Shown here one piece after another: positions 34,101 through 45,797 of a stretch of 64,000 nt of DNA; positions within the stretch are counted from its first letter, which is position 1; the number at the start of each line of letters is the position of its first letter. Source of the stretch: Erigeron canadensis. Its lineage: Eukaryota; Streptophyta; Magnoliopsida; Asterales; Asteraceae. The DNA is taken from assembly GCF_010389155.1 (NCBI RefSeq), contig NC_057765.1:22074980-22138979 (forward strand), read 5' to 3'. A program made the translations under genes and the position numbers. Below the pieces are notes generated by a model that saw nothing but the letters and a program-made list of their open reading frames with translations, ran no database searches and was not told the DNA's origin.

Positions 34101-34882
34101 CCCCTCTTGTTGATGTAACTGACGCACAACTCCTTGGCTTGACACAGTTGGAATACAAGAAAATAAAAGAAGATCCAAGGATTGTCAATGCCCTGAAGGA
34201 AATGCTTGAAGTAGAACTGGACAAACACTACCAAGATGATGAAGCTGGTCTTGATGCCAAGTGTTTGAATGTATCGGTGGAAAAGGCCAAAGAGATAAGG
34301 TCAGAAGGGATTCTCAAAAGGATTGAACAAGTTAAGAAGGTGGTCAGCTAAGTATTAACTCCACCCAAGTCCAAAGGAAGAAAACAGAAAGCCTTATCAA
34401 GAGATGCAAATCTGAGGACTTGGGTAGAACCATCCGAACCCACAACTGATGATATTCGAGTTGCTACTCAAAAACTGAGCACGAGCAAGTTCAAGCTGAC
34501 CAATGAATCAGAAGCTCACACATACTTATCTGATGTACAGCGTCGAAGGCACAATAAAGGTAAGATCACTGATGTAAAAGTATCGATCAAGCCTGGTGCC
34601 AAACATTTTGTTGTTGAGATTCAATACTTTGGTGGACCCAAAAGAACAACTGAGAACCCTGATGTCCATCAGTATGGTCATTCAGAGCATGTGGAAATGT
34701 TGAGTTTGCTGGAGGGTAGGCAGCGGAAGAGCAAGGTTGAAAAAGGCTGGGAATATATATTGCAAAATCTGATCAAGTTCAAGGAAAATATTGAAGAAAG
34801 ATTAGGTCTTGATATTGAAGACAAACAGCCAATTTCATCAGTTGCCAAAAGAAGGAAAACTGGCGAAGGGCCATCTGTTTAA
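31191..34882 (+). pseudogene. Envelope-like gene of element D (about 1,230 codons, broken late)
   Basis: A 699-codon open frame (31191-33290) starts MAPKSSSSSS. It carries the conserved N-terminal domain (LCEFWYTASNS, LREALNLNYF, SPSWKYFMVHLVESLGG), then an acidic, Pro/Ser/Thr-rich middle and heptad-like segments near its end (VEDIQKTLDKNTKSLSKY). The frame continues past stops at 33288-33290 and 33321-33323 to 34022, shifts near 33950, has another stop at 34349-34351, and runs to a basic C-terminus (AKRRKTG) with TAA at 34880-34882. No signal peptide or membrane segment is visible, so a true envelope role is doubtful. It is homologous in plan to the A/B gene. Confidence 0.8.
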
Positions 34883-35155
34883 GTTTTCCTTCTATCTATC
34901 TGCTTGTAATTTTATTTACTTTCTTGTAACTTCATTGTAAAATTGTGTATATACAAGTTGCCAGATTGTAATTCACAAGTTAGATAACTAATAAGATCTA
35001 CAAACAATTAAAACTAAACCCAAGGCATTTGATGATCTATAAAAATGTCTTGGAAACTTAATAGATTTTATCAAACTCAAGTATTTCAAACTTATACTTG
35101 TATAGAAACAAGTTTGAAAATACTTGGCAATATTTCAGGACAATTAGGGGGAATT
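34883..35155 (+). other. 3' untranslated part of D with polypurine tract
   Basis: AT-rich sequence ending in ATTAGGGGGAATT (about 35143-35155), directly before the 3' LTR. This is the plus-strand primer site. Confidence 0.8.
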
Positions 35156-35831
35156 TGTTAGGTCCAATTTTGGCTATAAACTGGAGCTCTCCAGCTGCAT
35201 CTGGAGAGCATGAAGAATTGTCCGAAATATTAGAAGTCCAGTTGCATTGTACAGTTTAAGCAACTGATGACTTCCTCCAGTTGAGATCTGAAGACTTAAA
35301 TCTGAAGACCTTCCAGTTGAAGTCGAAGACAACAAGTAGAAGAAAGGAAATGGCAATGGCAGCGAAGCCCAGTTGACATTTCACCAGATCAATCAATTGG
35401 AGATCCTTCAATGTAAATGAACTTGTGCAATATTCTCTCAATCGCAAAAAGGAACATTTCACAACTTTAAGTGTTTCGATTATTAGGAGAATTTCCAAGT
35501 ATAGATCAATTATATTTCATAGGTTGTTAGGATATTTACATCTTTGTATTATCTTGGTTCCGCAACAACCTTGTATTTTATTTAACAATCAATAAATAAA
35601 ATACACTTGAAAAATACATATTGTCTCATCGATATAAATACTTGTCAATTACAACTATTGCATTGTATTTACTTATTTACATTGTCACCTTAATAAGTAA
35701 ACATCCAGATTACCTGGTACACAATCACTCTAAACTGATCACGTCCAGATTAAGTGATTGTGTTGCAAAGTACACTCACCATTGACATAGAGGTGTCTTC
35801 AGCACCCATCTAGAAATAGTTGGGACTTACA
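35156..35831 (+). repeat. 3' LTR of element D (676 bp, internally deleted)
   Basis: It is the same family as 15950-16922 but lacks about 297 bp, with TGA shared at the breakpoints. The TATA box is inside the deleted part. It is preceded by a PPT and followed by AGTGGTATCAGAGC, a perfect copy of the first 14 bases that follow the 5' LTR. Confidence 0.9.
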
Positions 35832-35848
35832 AGTGGTATCAGAGCTCA
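35832..35848 (+). other. PBS-like tail after the 3' LTR of D
   Basis: AGTGGTATCAGAGCTCA follows the 3' LTR and precedes ATACT (35849-35853), which also lies just left of D (15944-15948). The 12-nt TGGTATCAGAGC core matches the tRNA-derived part of the PBS; it diverges afterwards from the D leader. Confidence 0.6.
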
Positions 35849-36024
35849 ATACTAGCTAACCCCACATTTACACAATCAAATTTACCAATATTGACACAAC
35901 AATCTTAACAAAATGGTTGTCGGCCTCTTCATCTTTAATATGTTAATCGTTATGACCGCTGAAAGTAAAAGATGCAATCCTTTGGGATAATTAAAGATGA
36001 CATAAAGTTTCAAGAGGACGTTCT
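35849..36024. other. Old target DNA between D and C
   Basis: 176 bp. No recognisable gene; a short ATG frame near 35912 stops quickly. It ends with GTTCT (36020-36024), the left target duplication of C. Confidence 0.4.
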
Positions 36025-36471
36025 TGTTGAAATAATTATGATTCGTATTGTAAATATAATGAAAATATGATAATAATAATAATAATGTGAACCTGACGAT
36101 CTAGAGGACCTTGTAATAGCAATAATGTTTGCCATTGATGTCGGGTTCCCAAAACGTGATGATTGTATTTAGATGGGATTGAGAATTTAGGAGAGAAACA
36201 CACACAAGAATTAGATGGAAGATTAGGGTTAATATGGCTGGAAATGGCTCTCTATTTATAGAGAGATCATTTACAGCTTTAGCCCTCTGGTGTTTAGTAT
36301 GTGCAATATAAGCACCGTATTTCCAATCATCTAATGGGGAACCCTATAATATGTCTTTAAGAGTAAATACGTCCATCATATAGTTACTGGACATAGGGAT
36401 TTCAATTATCGTCAATTATCATATCACGAATGATAAACGATCAGTGACGGTCACATTAACGTGGTTCAACA
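36025..36471 (-). repeat. 3' LTR of element C (447 bp)
   Basis: Plus-strand ends TGTTGAAATAAT and GTGGTTCAACA. It has a minus-strand TATA box at 36253-36260 (TATTTATA on the plus strand). On its right a TTCTCTCACTTG stretch (minus-strand purine run) is a likely PPT. Confidence 0.9.
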
Positions 36472-38668
36472 TTCTCTCACTTGACCAAGCGATCATTTAT
36501 CTATGAGTATTCAATAAGTCCAGCCAGGATAATACTCATTTTGTTTTAAACTGAAATCATAGTCAATAAGTACAGTCGTAGAGAAGAACATCAACTCAGG
36601 ACCCCCACTAGTCAAACTATGACTCAAATTTGAAACTAATAAGCAATGATCAATTGACTAAGACAAATTTTGTTATATAATGTCAATACACCATTATGAG
36701 CTCGAAGTGTAACTAATAGACAAACAAAATCTGAATAAGGAGGAAAAATTTTCATTAAGTTAATAATAATAACCAATAAGTACAACATGCTATTATAATA
36801 GTTCCTTTAATAAGCCTTATCTTCGACACATGTCCTACGAAGATTTTAGGAGGAAGACCTTTGGTCATTGGATCCATTAGCATATTATGTGTACTTATGT
36901 ACTTAATACAAAGAATATTTTCCTCATTCCATTGGCGTACAAACAGAAACTTTGTATCGAGATACAACTCAGCGCCAGTTGAACTGTTACTGTTCAAGAA
37001 AGTTACGGTAGCTGAGTTCTCACAGTAAAGGTTCAATGGTCTGGTAATAAAGTTGACGACTTAGAGTCCACTGACCAAGTTCTTAAAAACATCCCATGAA
37101 ATGAAATTATGAATGTTCAGCTATCATAGTAGACGTTGCAGTCAGTTTTTTATTCATGACTCCGTCAAAAGATAGGTTTGCAGCTAATCATAAAATTATA
37201 TTCCGAAGTAGATTTCTTATTGGAATTAAAACATCCTACTACTTCTAAGTTGTCACCTCTTCTATAAGTTAATATGTAGTCTTCAGTCCTTTGCAGATCG
37301 CGATACCTTTTAGCCGCTTTTCCAGTGTGCTAATTCAGGATCAGATAAGTAACTCCCAAGCATACCGGTGATATAAACGATATCTGAACGAGTACGGACT
37401 TGAGCGTACGTAATGCTCCCGACTACTTATGAGTAAGGTATCATCCTCATTTGCTCCTTTTAATCTCAATGATTGGACTTCGGAAACAATCACATACGTC
37501 TCCTTTCACTAATAAATCTGTAGTGGGCATATAGCGTTGCATGTTATGGCGTGCTAAAATGTGTTCAATATAAGTCTTTTGAGAAAGAACCAGAACATCA
37601 TTACACCTACCTCGATGTATTTCGATACCTTTGACATAAGAGGTATCATCGAGATCTTTCATGTCGACATTATGCGAAAGTAAATGCTTCGACTCATGCA
37701 ACATATTTAAGTTGTTACTTGCAAGAATATCATCCACATGCAAAACAAGGATTATAAATTTACTCCCACTGATCTTGAGATTGGTGCATTAATCCACTTG
37801 GTTCTTTAGGAAGTCTTGTCCTTTTATGACTTCATTAAACTTAAGGTACCATTTTAGTGATGCTTGTTTCAACCCGTATTTGGACTTATTCAACTTGCAG
37901 ACCATGTGCTCTTCACCTTATGTAATTTCAGGCTCACACGTATACGTCTTAATGCAAGTTTTCATTCAGGAAAGTGATCCTGACATCCATCTACTGTAAC
38001 TCTAAATCATAATGATCTACGAATGCCATGATGATCCTTAAGGAATCTTTATGAGACAGGAGATAAGGTATCTTGATAATCGATTCTTTATATTTGAGTA
38101 AAGCCTTTCACAATCAATTTGGCCTTATAGCGTTTGACGTTTCCATTCGGGTCTAATTTGGTTTTGAAGATCTATTTACAACCTACAGGTTTAGATTCTT
38201 CAGTAAATTCAACCAAGTCCCAAACGTCATTATGCTTTATGGAATTAAGTTCTTAAATAATGACTTCATTCCACTTAGTGGCATGATCGCTAGTAATGGC
38301 TTCTTAATAAGAGGTAGGATCAGTAAGCTTTCCAATGTCCTCAACTACAGTTAAATAAGTTATGAAATCATCAAAGTTATGGACCTGCATGACCTAGATG
38401 ATCTCCTAAGTTGATTTAGTAAGGAAGATTCTTTAGCATTAATAGTAAGATGCTTTAGCATTATTAATAAGATGCTTTATCATTAGTAGTATTCTGATTT
38501 GGAGAAAGTAGATCAATGATTTTAGGAGCAGCGTTGGGTACAAGAGGAGTTATCGGAGGAAAAATAATAACCGACGAGTGGTTTCCCCCGCTTCTTGTAC
38601 TTAATGCAAATCCATGTTATGATTTGTCGTGCTCCCACTGATCTCTTAGTTCTCATGAAATGTGACAT
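36472..38668 (-). pseudogene. pol of element C, part 2: RT and RNase H (degraded)
   Basis: Minus-strand frames show the integrase-RT linker, the RT N-terminus (KWNEVII..., HNDVWDLVE, near 38250), KRYKAKLIVKGFTQ-like sequence near 38090, the catalytic HVDDI box (about 37730-37742), and the RNase H end (LDTKFLFVRQW, IKYISTHNMLMDPMTKGLPP, 36800-36960). The MTKGLPP ending is typical of TNT1-like Pol. The reading frame is broken many times; the longest open pieces are 37447-37743 and 36755-37036. Confidence 0.85.
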
Positions 38669-38673
38669 GCTAT
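38669..38673. other. Target duplication GCTAT, left copy, of element B
   Basis: GCTAT directly precedes the B LTR; the same five bases follow the 3' LTR at 53085-53089. Confidence 0.92.
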
Positions 38674-38969
38674 TGTAGATGCAGATTCGTTGTGACAATC
38701 GCAACATAGATTTGATTATCGTTTATGTTTTAGGAACTATGTTTGTAATCATTTAAATAAGAACTTGTGTTGATATTTAATGATTACGTTTGAACTTCAA
38801 TATTATATCTGTTTGTGTTTTGTATTGTGTTTGTGTGTTGTATATTGTTTTGCAGAACAAGAACATAGAATTAAGGTTTATAAGTGTCGTAGAACACTTA
38901 AACGATGATTGGATGTTATGTACGAGCCAAACGAAGTCAAACAAAGAGTCAAAGGCACGTCCCTCGTGC
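38674..38969 (+). repeat. 5' LTR of element B (296-bp fragment)
   Basis: It matches the first 296 bp of the 3' LTR with about eight differences. It breaks off at CCCTCGTGC and joins leader sequence (GACGTGTACTTCG) equal to 1670-1690 of A. TATA box, transcription start and PBS are lost, so B can no longer make its own genomic RNA from this end. Confidence 0.9.
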
Positions 38970-39098
38970 GACGTGTACTTCGTGGAAGTCATATAGCTTC
39001 GTGCTTCGTGCCACGTGACTTCTTGCTTCGTGCCACGTGTTCTTCATGTTATACGAACTAAGTAGTTTTTCGTTTTACTTGAATTCAAAAGATTCAAA

Positions 39099-42000
39099 AT
39101 GTTGACTTTACCAGCTGCCGCAAACTCACCCAATGCCTTACTTATTAGCCAAATGATCATGCACGATCATGAGGTTGGTCGGGGTAATACACCTCCAAAG
39201 CTTTTCCGTATGGAAAATTATTGGATGTGGAAGAGACGTTTTGAAGACTACATTCATCTCACTGACATGGAAATGTGGCTAGTGATAACTCAAGGTTTTG
39301 ATTGGCCTTCATATGAGAAGAACGGAGTGATCAATAGGTATACTTATGCTGATATGCCTATTGAAGAACGTAAAAGATACGCTGTTGAGGGAAAGGCATT
39401 GTCTACTCTTACTATGGCCTTGCCTCAAGATAGTGTACATTTGTTTAAAAAGTACACTACTTCAAAGGATTTATGGGATGCTCTCGAAAGATATTGTAAG
39501 GGCGATGTAACTTTGAAGAAGAACCGCATCAAGCTTCTCAAGCGCCAGTATGAAGCCTTTAATGGACTGAAAGAGGAATCTCTTGACGAGATTATTATTC
39601 GATTCAGTCATTTAACCACTAAGTTGTCATACTTTGAAGTTGTCTATCCTCAAACTGAGCTAGTTGATAAGTTTTTGGATTCACTGCCTAAGACATGGAC
39701 TGATTATGTTCATCAACTTCAAGATGATCAGGATTACAGTACATGGGATTTTGAAAAGGTAGTCTCCAAGCTGAAGAACAGAGCCATGAAGAGAAGGATT
39801 AAAGATACTCACTCGGATTTTACACAAGATCCATCCTTATATCATGCTAAGTCTGTTCATTTAGCAAGCTCCAGCTCAGGAAACAATGCATTTCTAAGTG
39901 GTGCTGAAGCTACACCAATAGTAGATGCTGAAGGTATTGTCGGATATGTTGCTTATGACAATACACATTCAAATGTCAAGAGAAATGTACAATCTTTTCA
40001 TTCTATGCCAATGAGTATGAGTTCTGTAGAAGGAAGAATGAGTGTTTACTCAGCCTTTTGTAATGCTCATGAAGCATTTATTGGAGGAAAGGTTACTGAT
40101 CCTGTAGTAATTGATGAGGATTACAATCACATAGATCCTGATGATTTGGAAGAAATGCATCTACAATGGCAGCTTGCTATGCTTACTATTAAGGTCAGAA
40201 GGTTCACTCAGAGAACTGGGAGACCTATAGGTAATGGCACTAAAGGTTTTAACAAATCCAAGGTGAAATGTTATAATTGCGATGGATTTGGTCATTTTGC
40301 AAGAGAGTGTCAACGACCTAAGAGGATTGATAATACCGTTGCTGGTCGTCAAAATTACAATCAAGGCGGTATTACTCCAAATAATCATAAGACGCAAGGA
40401 ATGATTACATATCCTGCTACTCCACAACAGCCATTTTCGTCACCATTTTCGGAGTCAAAGGCTGTTGTTGTTCAAAATCCAGATGGTACTTATCAATGGG
40501 ATACACAATCTGATGATACCTCGAATCATGCCTACATGGTAGAATTATATGATGAGGTAGCTGCAACGATTGATTATGCTGTGTACTCAAGTGAAGAAAG
40601 TGCATCTGAGATAGTACAGAAGAATATGTGTTATGTTGCTGAGACAGTAAGATCTGAGAGTGAACAAATGACTGCAGTAAAAGCATCTGAAGAAAAGGAA
40701 GAGTCATCAAATCCTGTTGATGACATTTCCATGAAGAGCATTGAAGAGCAGATGAAGAACTTTGTGATACCTGAAGGTATGACAACTGAAGACTTTGTTG
40801 CATACATGGCAGATTGCAAGGCTACAGATCAGAAGGTATCTTGTTCTTTATCTTCTATAATTGACGTGTGTAAAATGGTGTCGGATTTAAAACTTGAGGT
40901 GTTTATTTTGAATAAGTCAGTTAGTAACTTAACTAGTCAGAACAACATGTTTAAAAAGGAAAACGACTCTTTGTTTGCCAAAAATTCCGGATTGTTAAAC
41001 AAGAAAGTCTTTATCAAGATAAGATTCGTGCATCTGATAAGGATATTCTTGCATTAAAAGAAAAACTAAAAGAGTCAGTTTTGATGGAAAAAGTGGGAAA
41101 TGAACAATATGCTCAACTAACTGAAGACTTTTCTAAAACGGAGAAAGAATTAGTTGACGCAAAGTTGGAGATAGTTAAGCTTCATACAAGACTGGATCAA
41201 ATTAGGGGATCTGATTTAATACGATCAATACAGATGCAAAAACCTGTACCACGAGATTCAAAAGATAAAAGTGGTTTGGGTATGAGTTATAATGAAGTTA
41301 GAGGTCCGTTCAATGATAATTATACAGAGTCTCTAACACAGCTTACTGAAAAGATTGACAGTGGTGAAATAGATTCAATCGTTTCAGTAAAACAAAATGT
41401 TGATCCAAAGACCCCTAAAAGCTCTAAAAACCCGATTGATAAAATTAAGGAGCTTAACAAGAAACATAAGCTTGAAAGTTCATTTGTTAAACCAGTGGAT
41501 CCTAAGAATGGAATTTACGATGCTAGTACTTTTAAAGAATCTAGTCAAGTAAAGTCAACTTGTCCTGTTGATAAGAACATTAAATGCTTTACAATGAAAG
41601 GATGTGATACTGTTTTTACATCCAATGAAATTGATTTTGAAAAGATAGATCATGACAAGATTGATAAAGTATGGAATAAGGATGAATCAACGTCTAGTGG
41701 AGTCCCCCTAACCCCATATAAGACTCATAAGAATTCTCAAAAGAAGGTACATTTTTCGGGTAAAAATGAGTCAACTGGTTTATCAAAAGAAGAGTCAGCC
41801 ACAATTGAACTTAAAGAATGTTTAGGCATGACTTCAGCTGAGTTTGATGTTAAAGCTAAGAAAGCAAGAGCTAAAAAATCCTGTTTCTATTGTTATGAAG
41901 TATGACATGTTTATAGTTGCTGTCCAAATAGGAAACGGAGATGTCCTAACAAGGGTATGTCTTCTGGAGGATCTAGTGACTCAGATATTGTTGCTCATAA

Positions 42001-42376
42001 TAATAGATCTAAAACTCCAAAACGACAGAGACCTTCACATAATACTACTTCTAGTAGTGTAAGTCCGAGTCGTTCTCGTACACCTCAAAGGAGTAATTCA
42101 CCTAGGAAGATGAGTCAACAAAATCGATCCCCTCCTGTTAGAATTAATAGTTCGTCTAAATTCTATGATCGATTAGGAAGTCAACCTAGATTTGGTACTC
42201 ACTCACCAAGGAATTCATCTCCTAAGACTCGTTTCACTTCACCTAAGAAACAGTCTGTGACACCATCTTCATCTAAGGCTCCATTACAGAGCGATGGATA
42301 TTGGACCGAATTGATCATTAGAGATGAATTCGGCAAACCTAAACCTCAAAAGGTTTGGGTTCCCTTTAGAAACTAA
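39099..42376 (+). pseudogene. gag of element B (one frameshift, one stop)
   Basis: It starts MLTLPAAANSPNAL. Domains: UBN2-type capsid (residues about 30-300), CCHC knuckle 1 (CYNCDGFGHFARECQ, near 40270-40315), acidic linker, Lys/Glu-rich coiled-coil region, knuckle 2 (CFYCYEV...HVYSCC, near 41880-41930), Ser/Pro/Arg-rich tail ending KVWVPFRN, TAA 42374-42376. One A is missing near 41000 (relative to A), moving the frame from 39099-41057 to 41081 onward, and a TGA at about 41904-41906 falls inside knuckle 2. Otherwise open. Compared with A this copy has an intact first knuckle. Confidence 0.9.
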
Positions 42377-42392
42377 CCATATTATCGTCTAA

Positions 42393-45300
42393 TGTGCAGG
42401 GAGAACCAAGGAAGCCTATCAGTCTTTGGTATGTTGACAGTGGATGCTCTCGACACATGACAGGGGAAAAGAACGTTTTGTCCAATTATGAAGATGTAAA
42501 TGGTTCGTATATTAGTTTCGCAGGTCCCAAGGGCTGCAACATCTCGGGCCAAGGTGATGTTGTCAATGGGAGGATTACGCTGGAGAAAGTCAATTATGTG
42601 GAACAGTTATCACATAATTTATTAAGTGTTTCTCAGATTTGTGACAAGGGTAACACTATCCATTTTAATGAGAAAGAAGCACTTATATTGAAACCGGGAT
42701 ATGTTATTCCTGAAGACTGGATCTTCCTGAAAGCTCCTAGGAAGAGAGACATCTATGGCCATGTGTTAGGTGTTGATAATCCAGAGGAGACTGTTTGCTT
42801 GTTATCAAAAGCAAATGAATCTGAATCATTACTATGGCATAGAAGAATGGGACATATCAATTTCCGAAAGATGAATGACATTGTCAAACATGGTTTGGTT
42901 GAAGGCGTTCCCATGAAGCGGTTTGGAATGGAAGGCAAATGTGTACTTTGTCTGAAAGGTAAACAGCAAAAATCTGCACATAAACCGAAACAAGAAAATT
43001 CTATTGCCAATCCTTTCGAGTTACTTCACATGGATTTATTTGGTCCAGTAAATGTAAGAAGTATCGGTGGGATGTACTACTGTTTGGTGGTTACTGATGA
43101 TTACTCGAGATTCTCATGGGTATTCTTTCTTAAATCCAAAGATGAAACTCCGCAGATTTTTATAAATTTCTTTGTCGAAACTGAAAACATTTATGGAGTT
43201 CGTGTTAAGAGAATCAGGAGTGACAATGGAACTGAATTCAAGAATAATGTGATGGATGTCTTTTGTTTGTCAAAGGGAATCCAACATCAATACAGTTCTC
43301 CGTATGAACCACAACAGAATGGAGTTGCTGAAAGGAAGAATAGGACTCTAATCAAAACAGCCAGAACTATGCTTGCAGATTCAGGGCTTCCTACTATGTT
43401 TTGGGCGGAAGCGGTGAATACAGCTTGTCATATTTTAAATAGGGTTACTGTAGTTAAGCGTCATAATAAGACATGTTATGAGCTTCTACATAAAAAGAAA
43501 CCGAATTTACAGAATGTTGAACCATTTGGTGTACCGTGTACTTTCTTGAAGTATCTACCTCGGTCAAAGTTTGATTCAAAGGTTGAAGAGAGATTTCTCA
43601 TGGGGTATAAACCGGGAACATCAATTCGACGGGGTTACAACAAACAGACCGGCAAAGTTGATTTGGGAACAAATGTCAAGATTGTCAGTCATAAGCCCGC
43701 TATTCATTCTGAAAGTGGCAAAAACTTCGATTACGATAGTGTGTTTAGTTCACTACATGGTCCTGATTCTTATTCAGATCCAGAGACAATTGATGATGTG
43801 ATTATTTTAAGTATCACATGGATAATACTCCTATATCTCCGCCTACTCGGAATGTCGATACTACTCCAACCAACGTTCAGTCTACTACTGATGTTGATGA
43901 AAGTGGTAAGGACAAAGATAAGACACAAGATTCAGAAAATAATGAACCCGCAAACACTACACCACTTACTCCTTCGAAGGTTACACTGCCTGATGATGAT
44001 CCTATTTCTGAAGAATCGGAAGATGATTTCAGCTCTCCTGAGTTTCAGATTAGAACAAATTTAGGAGAAAGTTTGAATGTTGATTCGGTTCCTCAATATC
44101 GAATTAATAAGGATCACCCAGTTGAAAATATTCTTGGAAATGCTACAGAACCTGTTCGAACTAGAAATCAGTTGAATAACGATCTAACAAGTTTGTTCTG
44201 TGAAGTGAAAGACAATGGTTTGATAACTGAGTGTTTGTATTCTGGTTTCATTTCACAAGTAGAACCTAAGAATGTTAAGGCAGCACTTCAAGATCCATGT
44301 TGGGTTGAAGCTATGCAAGAAGAATTAGCTCAATTTGATAAACTTGGAGTTTGGGAGTTAGTAGATGTGCCTAGAGGTAAAGAACCGATTGGAACTCGTT
44401 GGGTATATAAAAGCAAACGAGATGACAAAGGGATCATTACTAGAAATAAAGCACGTTTGGTTGTTCAGGGGTTTGCACAACGAGAAGGATATGACTATAA
44501 CGAAACTTTTGCACCAGTTGCTAGGATTGAAGCTATAAGGTTATTTTTAGCTTTTGCAAGTTTCAAAGGTATAAAAGTGTATCATTTAGACGTTAAGAGT
44601 GCCTTCTTGTACGGTGAAGTTAAAGAAGAAGTGTATGTTTACCAACCACCGGGGTTTGAAGATCCGAATTATCCAAGAAGAGCATATCGTTTGGATAAGG
44701 CTCTTTATGGATTGCATCAAGCACCCAGAGTGTGGTATGAAAAGTTGTCGACGCATTTGTTGACAAATGGTTTTACAAGAGGATCGATAGACAGCACGTT
44801 GTTTATCAAGTGGAAGAAGCGAGATTATCTAATTGTACAAGTTTACGTAGATGATATCATTTTTGGTTCATCTAATATAAAGATGTGCAAAGAGTTTGAA
44901 ATGAGCATCAAAAATGTATTTGAAATGAGTGCTTTGGGGGAATTACAATTTTTCCTCAGACTACAAGTAGATCAAAGGAAAGATGGATTCTTTATTCACC
45001 AGTCTAAGTATGTCGATGACATATTGGAGAGGTTTCAAATGTTAGAATCCAAGACATATGGTACTCCTATTCAACAAAATCATGGTTTAGGAGTTCTTGA
45101 TCCAAAAGATGAACTTGTGGATGCAACTTATTATCGTGCTATTATTGGCTCATTGATGTATCTGACTGCTTCGCGTCCAGATATTATGTTCGCTGTTTGT
45201 CTTTGCGCTAGATTTCAAGCTAGTTCGAAAGAGTCACATTTGACTGCAGCAAAATGTATTCTACGTTATCTTAAGGGAAACCAAGGGCTTGGTCTACGGT

Positions 45301-45797
45301 ATCCAATGGGAGGAACGTTTGATTTTGTTGCATATACTGATTCGGACTTTGGCGGTTGTAAAAATGACAGAAAGCCTACGACTGGAGGTTGTCAGTTGTT
45401 AGGAGGAAGATTAGTATCGTGGCAGTGCAAGAAGCAGACATGTGTTGCTCAGTCTTCATGTGAGGCAGAGTATATGGCTGCTGGTAGCTGTTGTTCCCAG
45501 GTATTGTGGATTCAGCAACAACTTCGTGACTACAGTATGGATTTTCTTGATACTCCTATTAGAATAGACAATAAGTCAGCTATAGACATTACAAATAACC
45601 CTGTCATGCATAAGGTCACCAAGCATATTGATATTAGACATCATTTCTTGCGTGATTGTGCCCAAAAGAAGTTAATTCATTTGGAAAAGGTAATAACCGA
45701 TGATAATTTAGTTGATCTATATACCAAAGCATATGATAAGACTCGATTTGAGAAGTTAATTCTTCTCAATGGGATGAAGAATGCTGATTCATATTAA
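42393..45797 (+). pseudogene. pol of element B: protease, integrase, RT, RNase H (one frameshift)
   Basis: A -1 frame relative to gag, entered just after TGTGCAG (42393-42399). Protease LWYVDSGCSRHMTG; integrase zinc site (HRRMGHINF ... CVLCLKG); DDE core with D in LHMDLFGPVN, D in IRSDNGTEF, E in VAERKNRT; RT (WVEAMQEELAQFDKLG, YHLDVKSAFLYG, YVDDIIFG, GELQFFLRLQV); RNase H (YTDSDFGG, CEAEYMAA, HIDIRHHFLRDC). A 1-nt change near 43805 splits it into 42394-44064 and 43818-45797. All catalytic residues I can check are present. Enzymes for particle maturation, integration and reverse transcription. Confidence 0.93.

Larger units (their letters stand above)
15949..35848 (+). mobile_element. Element D: Sirevirus-type copia with long envelope-like gene, interrupted by another element
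   Basis: The order is 5' LTR (15950-16922), PBS (16925), gag (16981-19387), pol (19408-20446 and 28150-30482), a spacer with promoter-like motifs, envelope-like gene (31191-34882), PPT and 3' LTR (35156-35831). It is a different family from A/B: the LTR sequences do not match and the proteins are only distantly similar. The 7.5-kb composite at 20447-27969 sits inside its integrase. AATACT flanks it at 15943-15948 and 35848-35853, with a 16-17-nt PBS-like tail between the 3' LTR and the right copy. Without the insertion it is about 12.2 kb. Confidence 0.88.
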
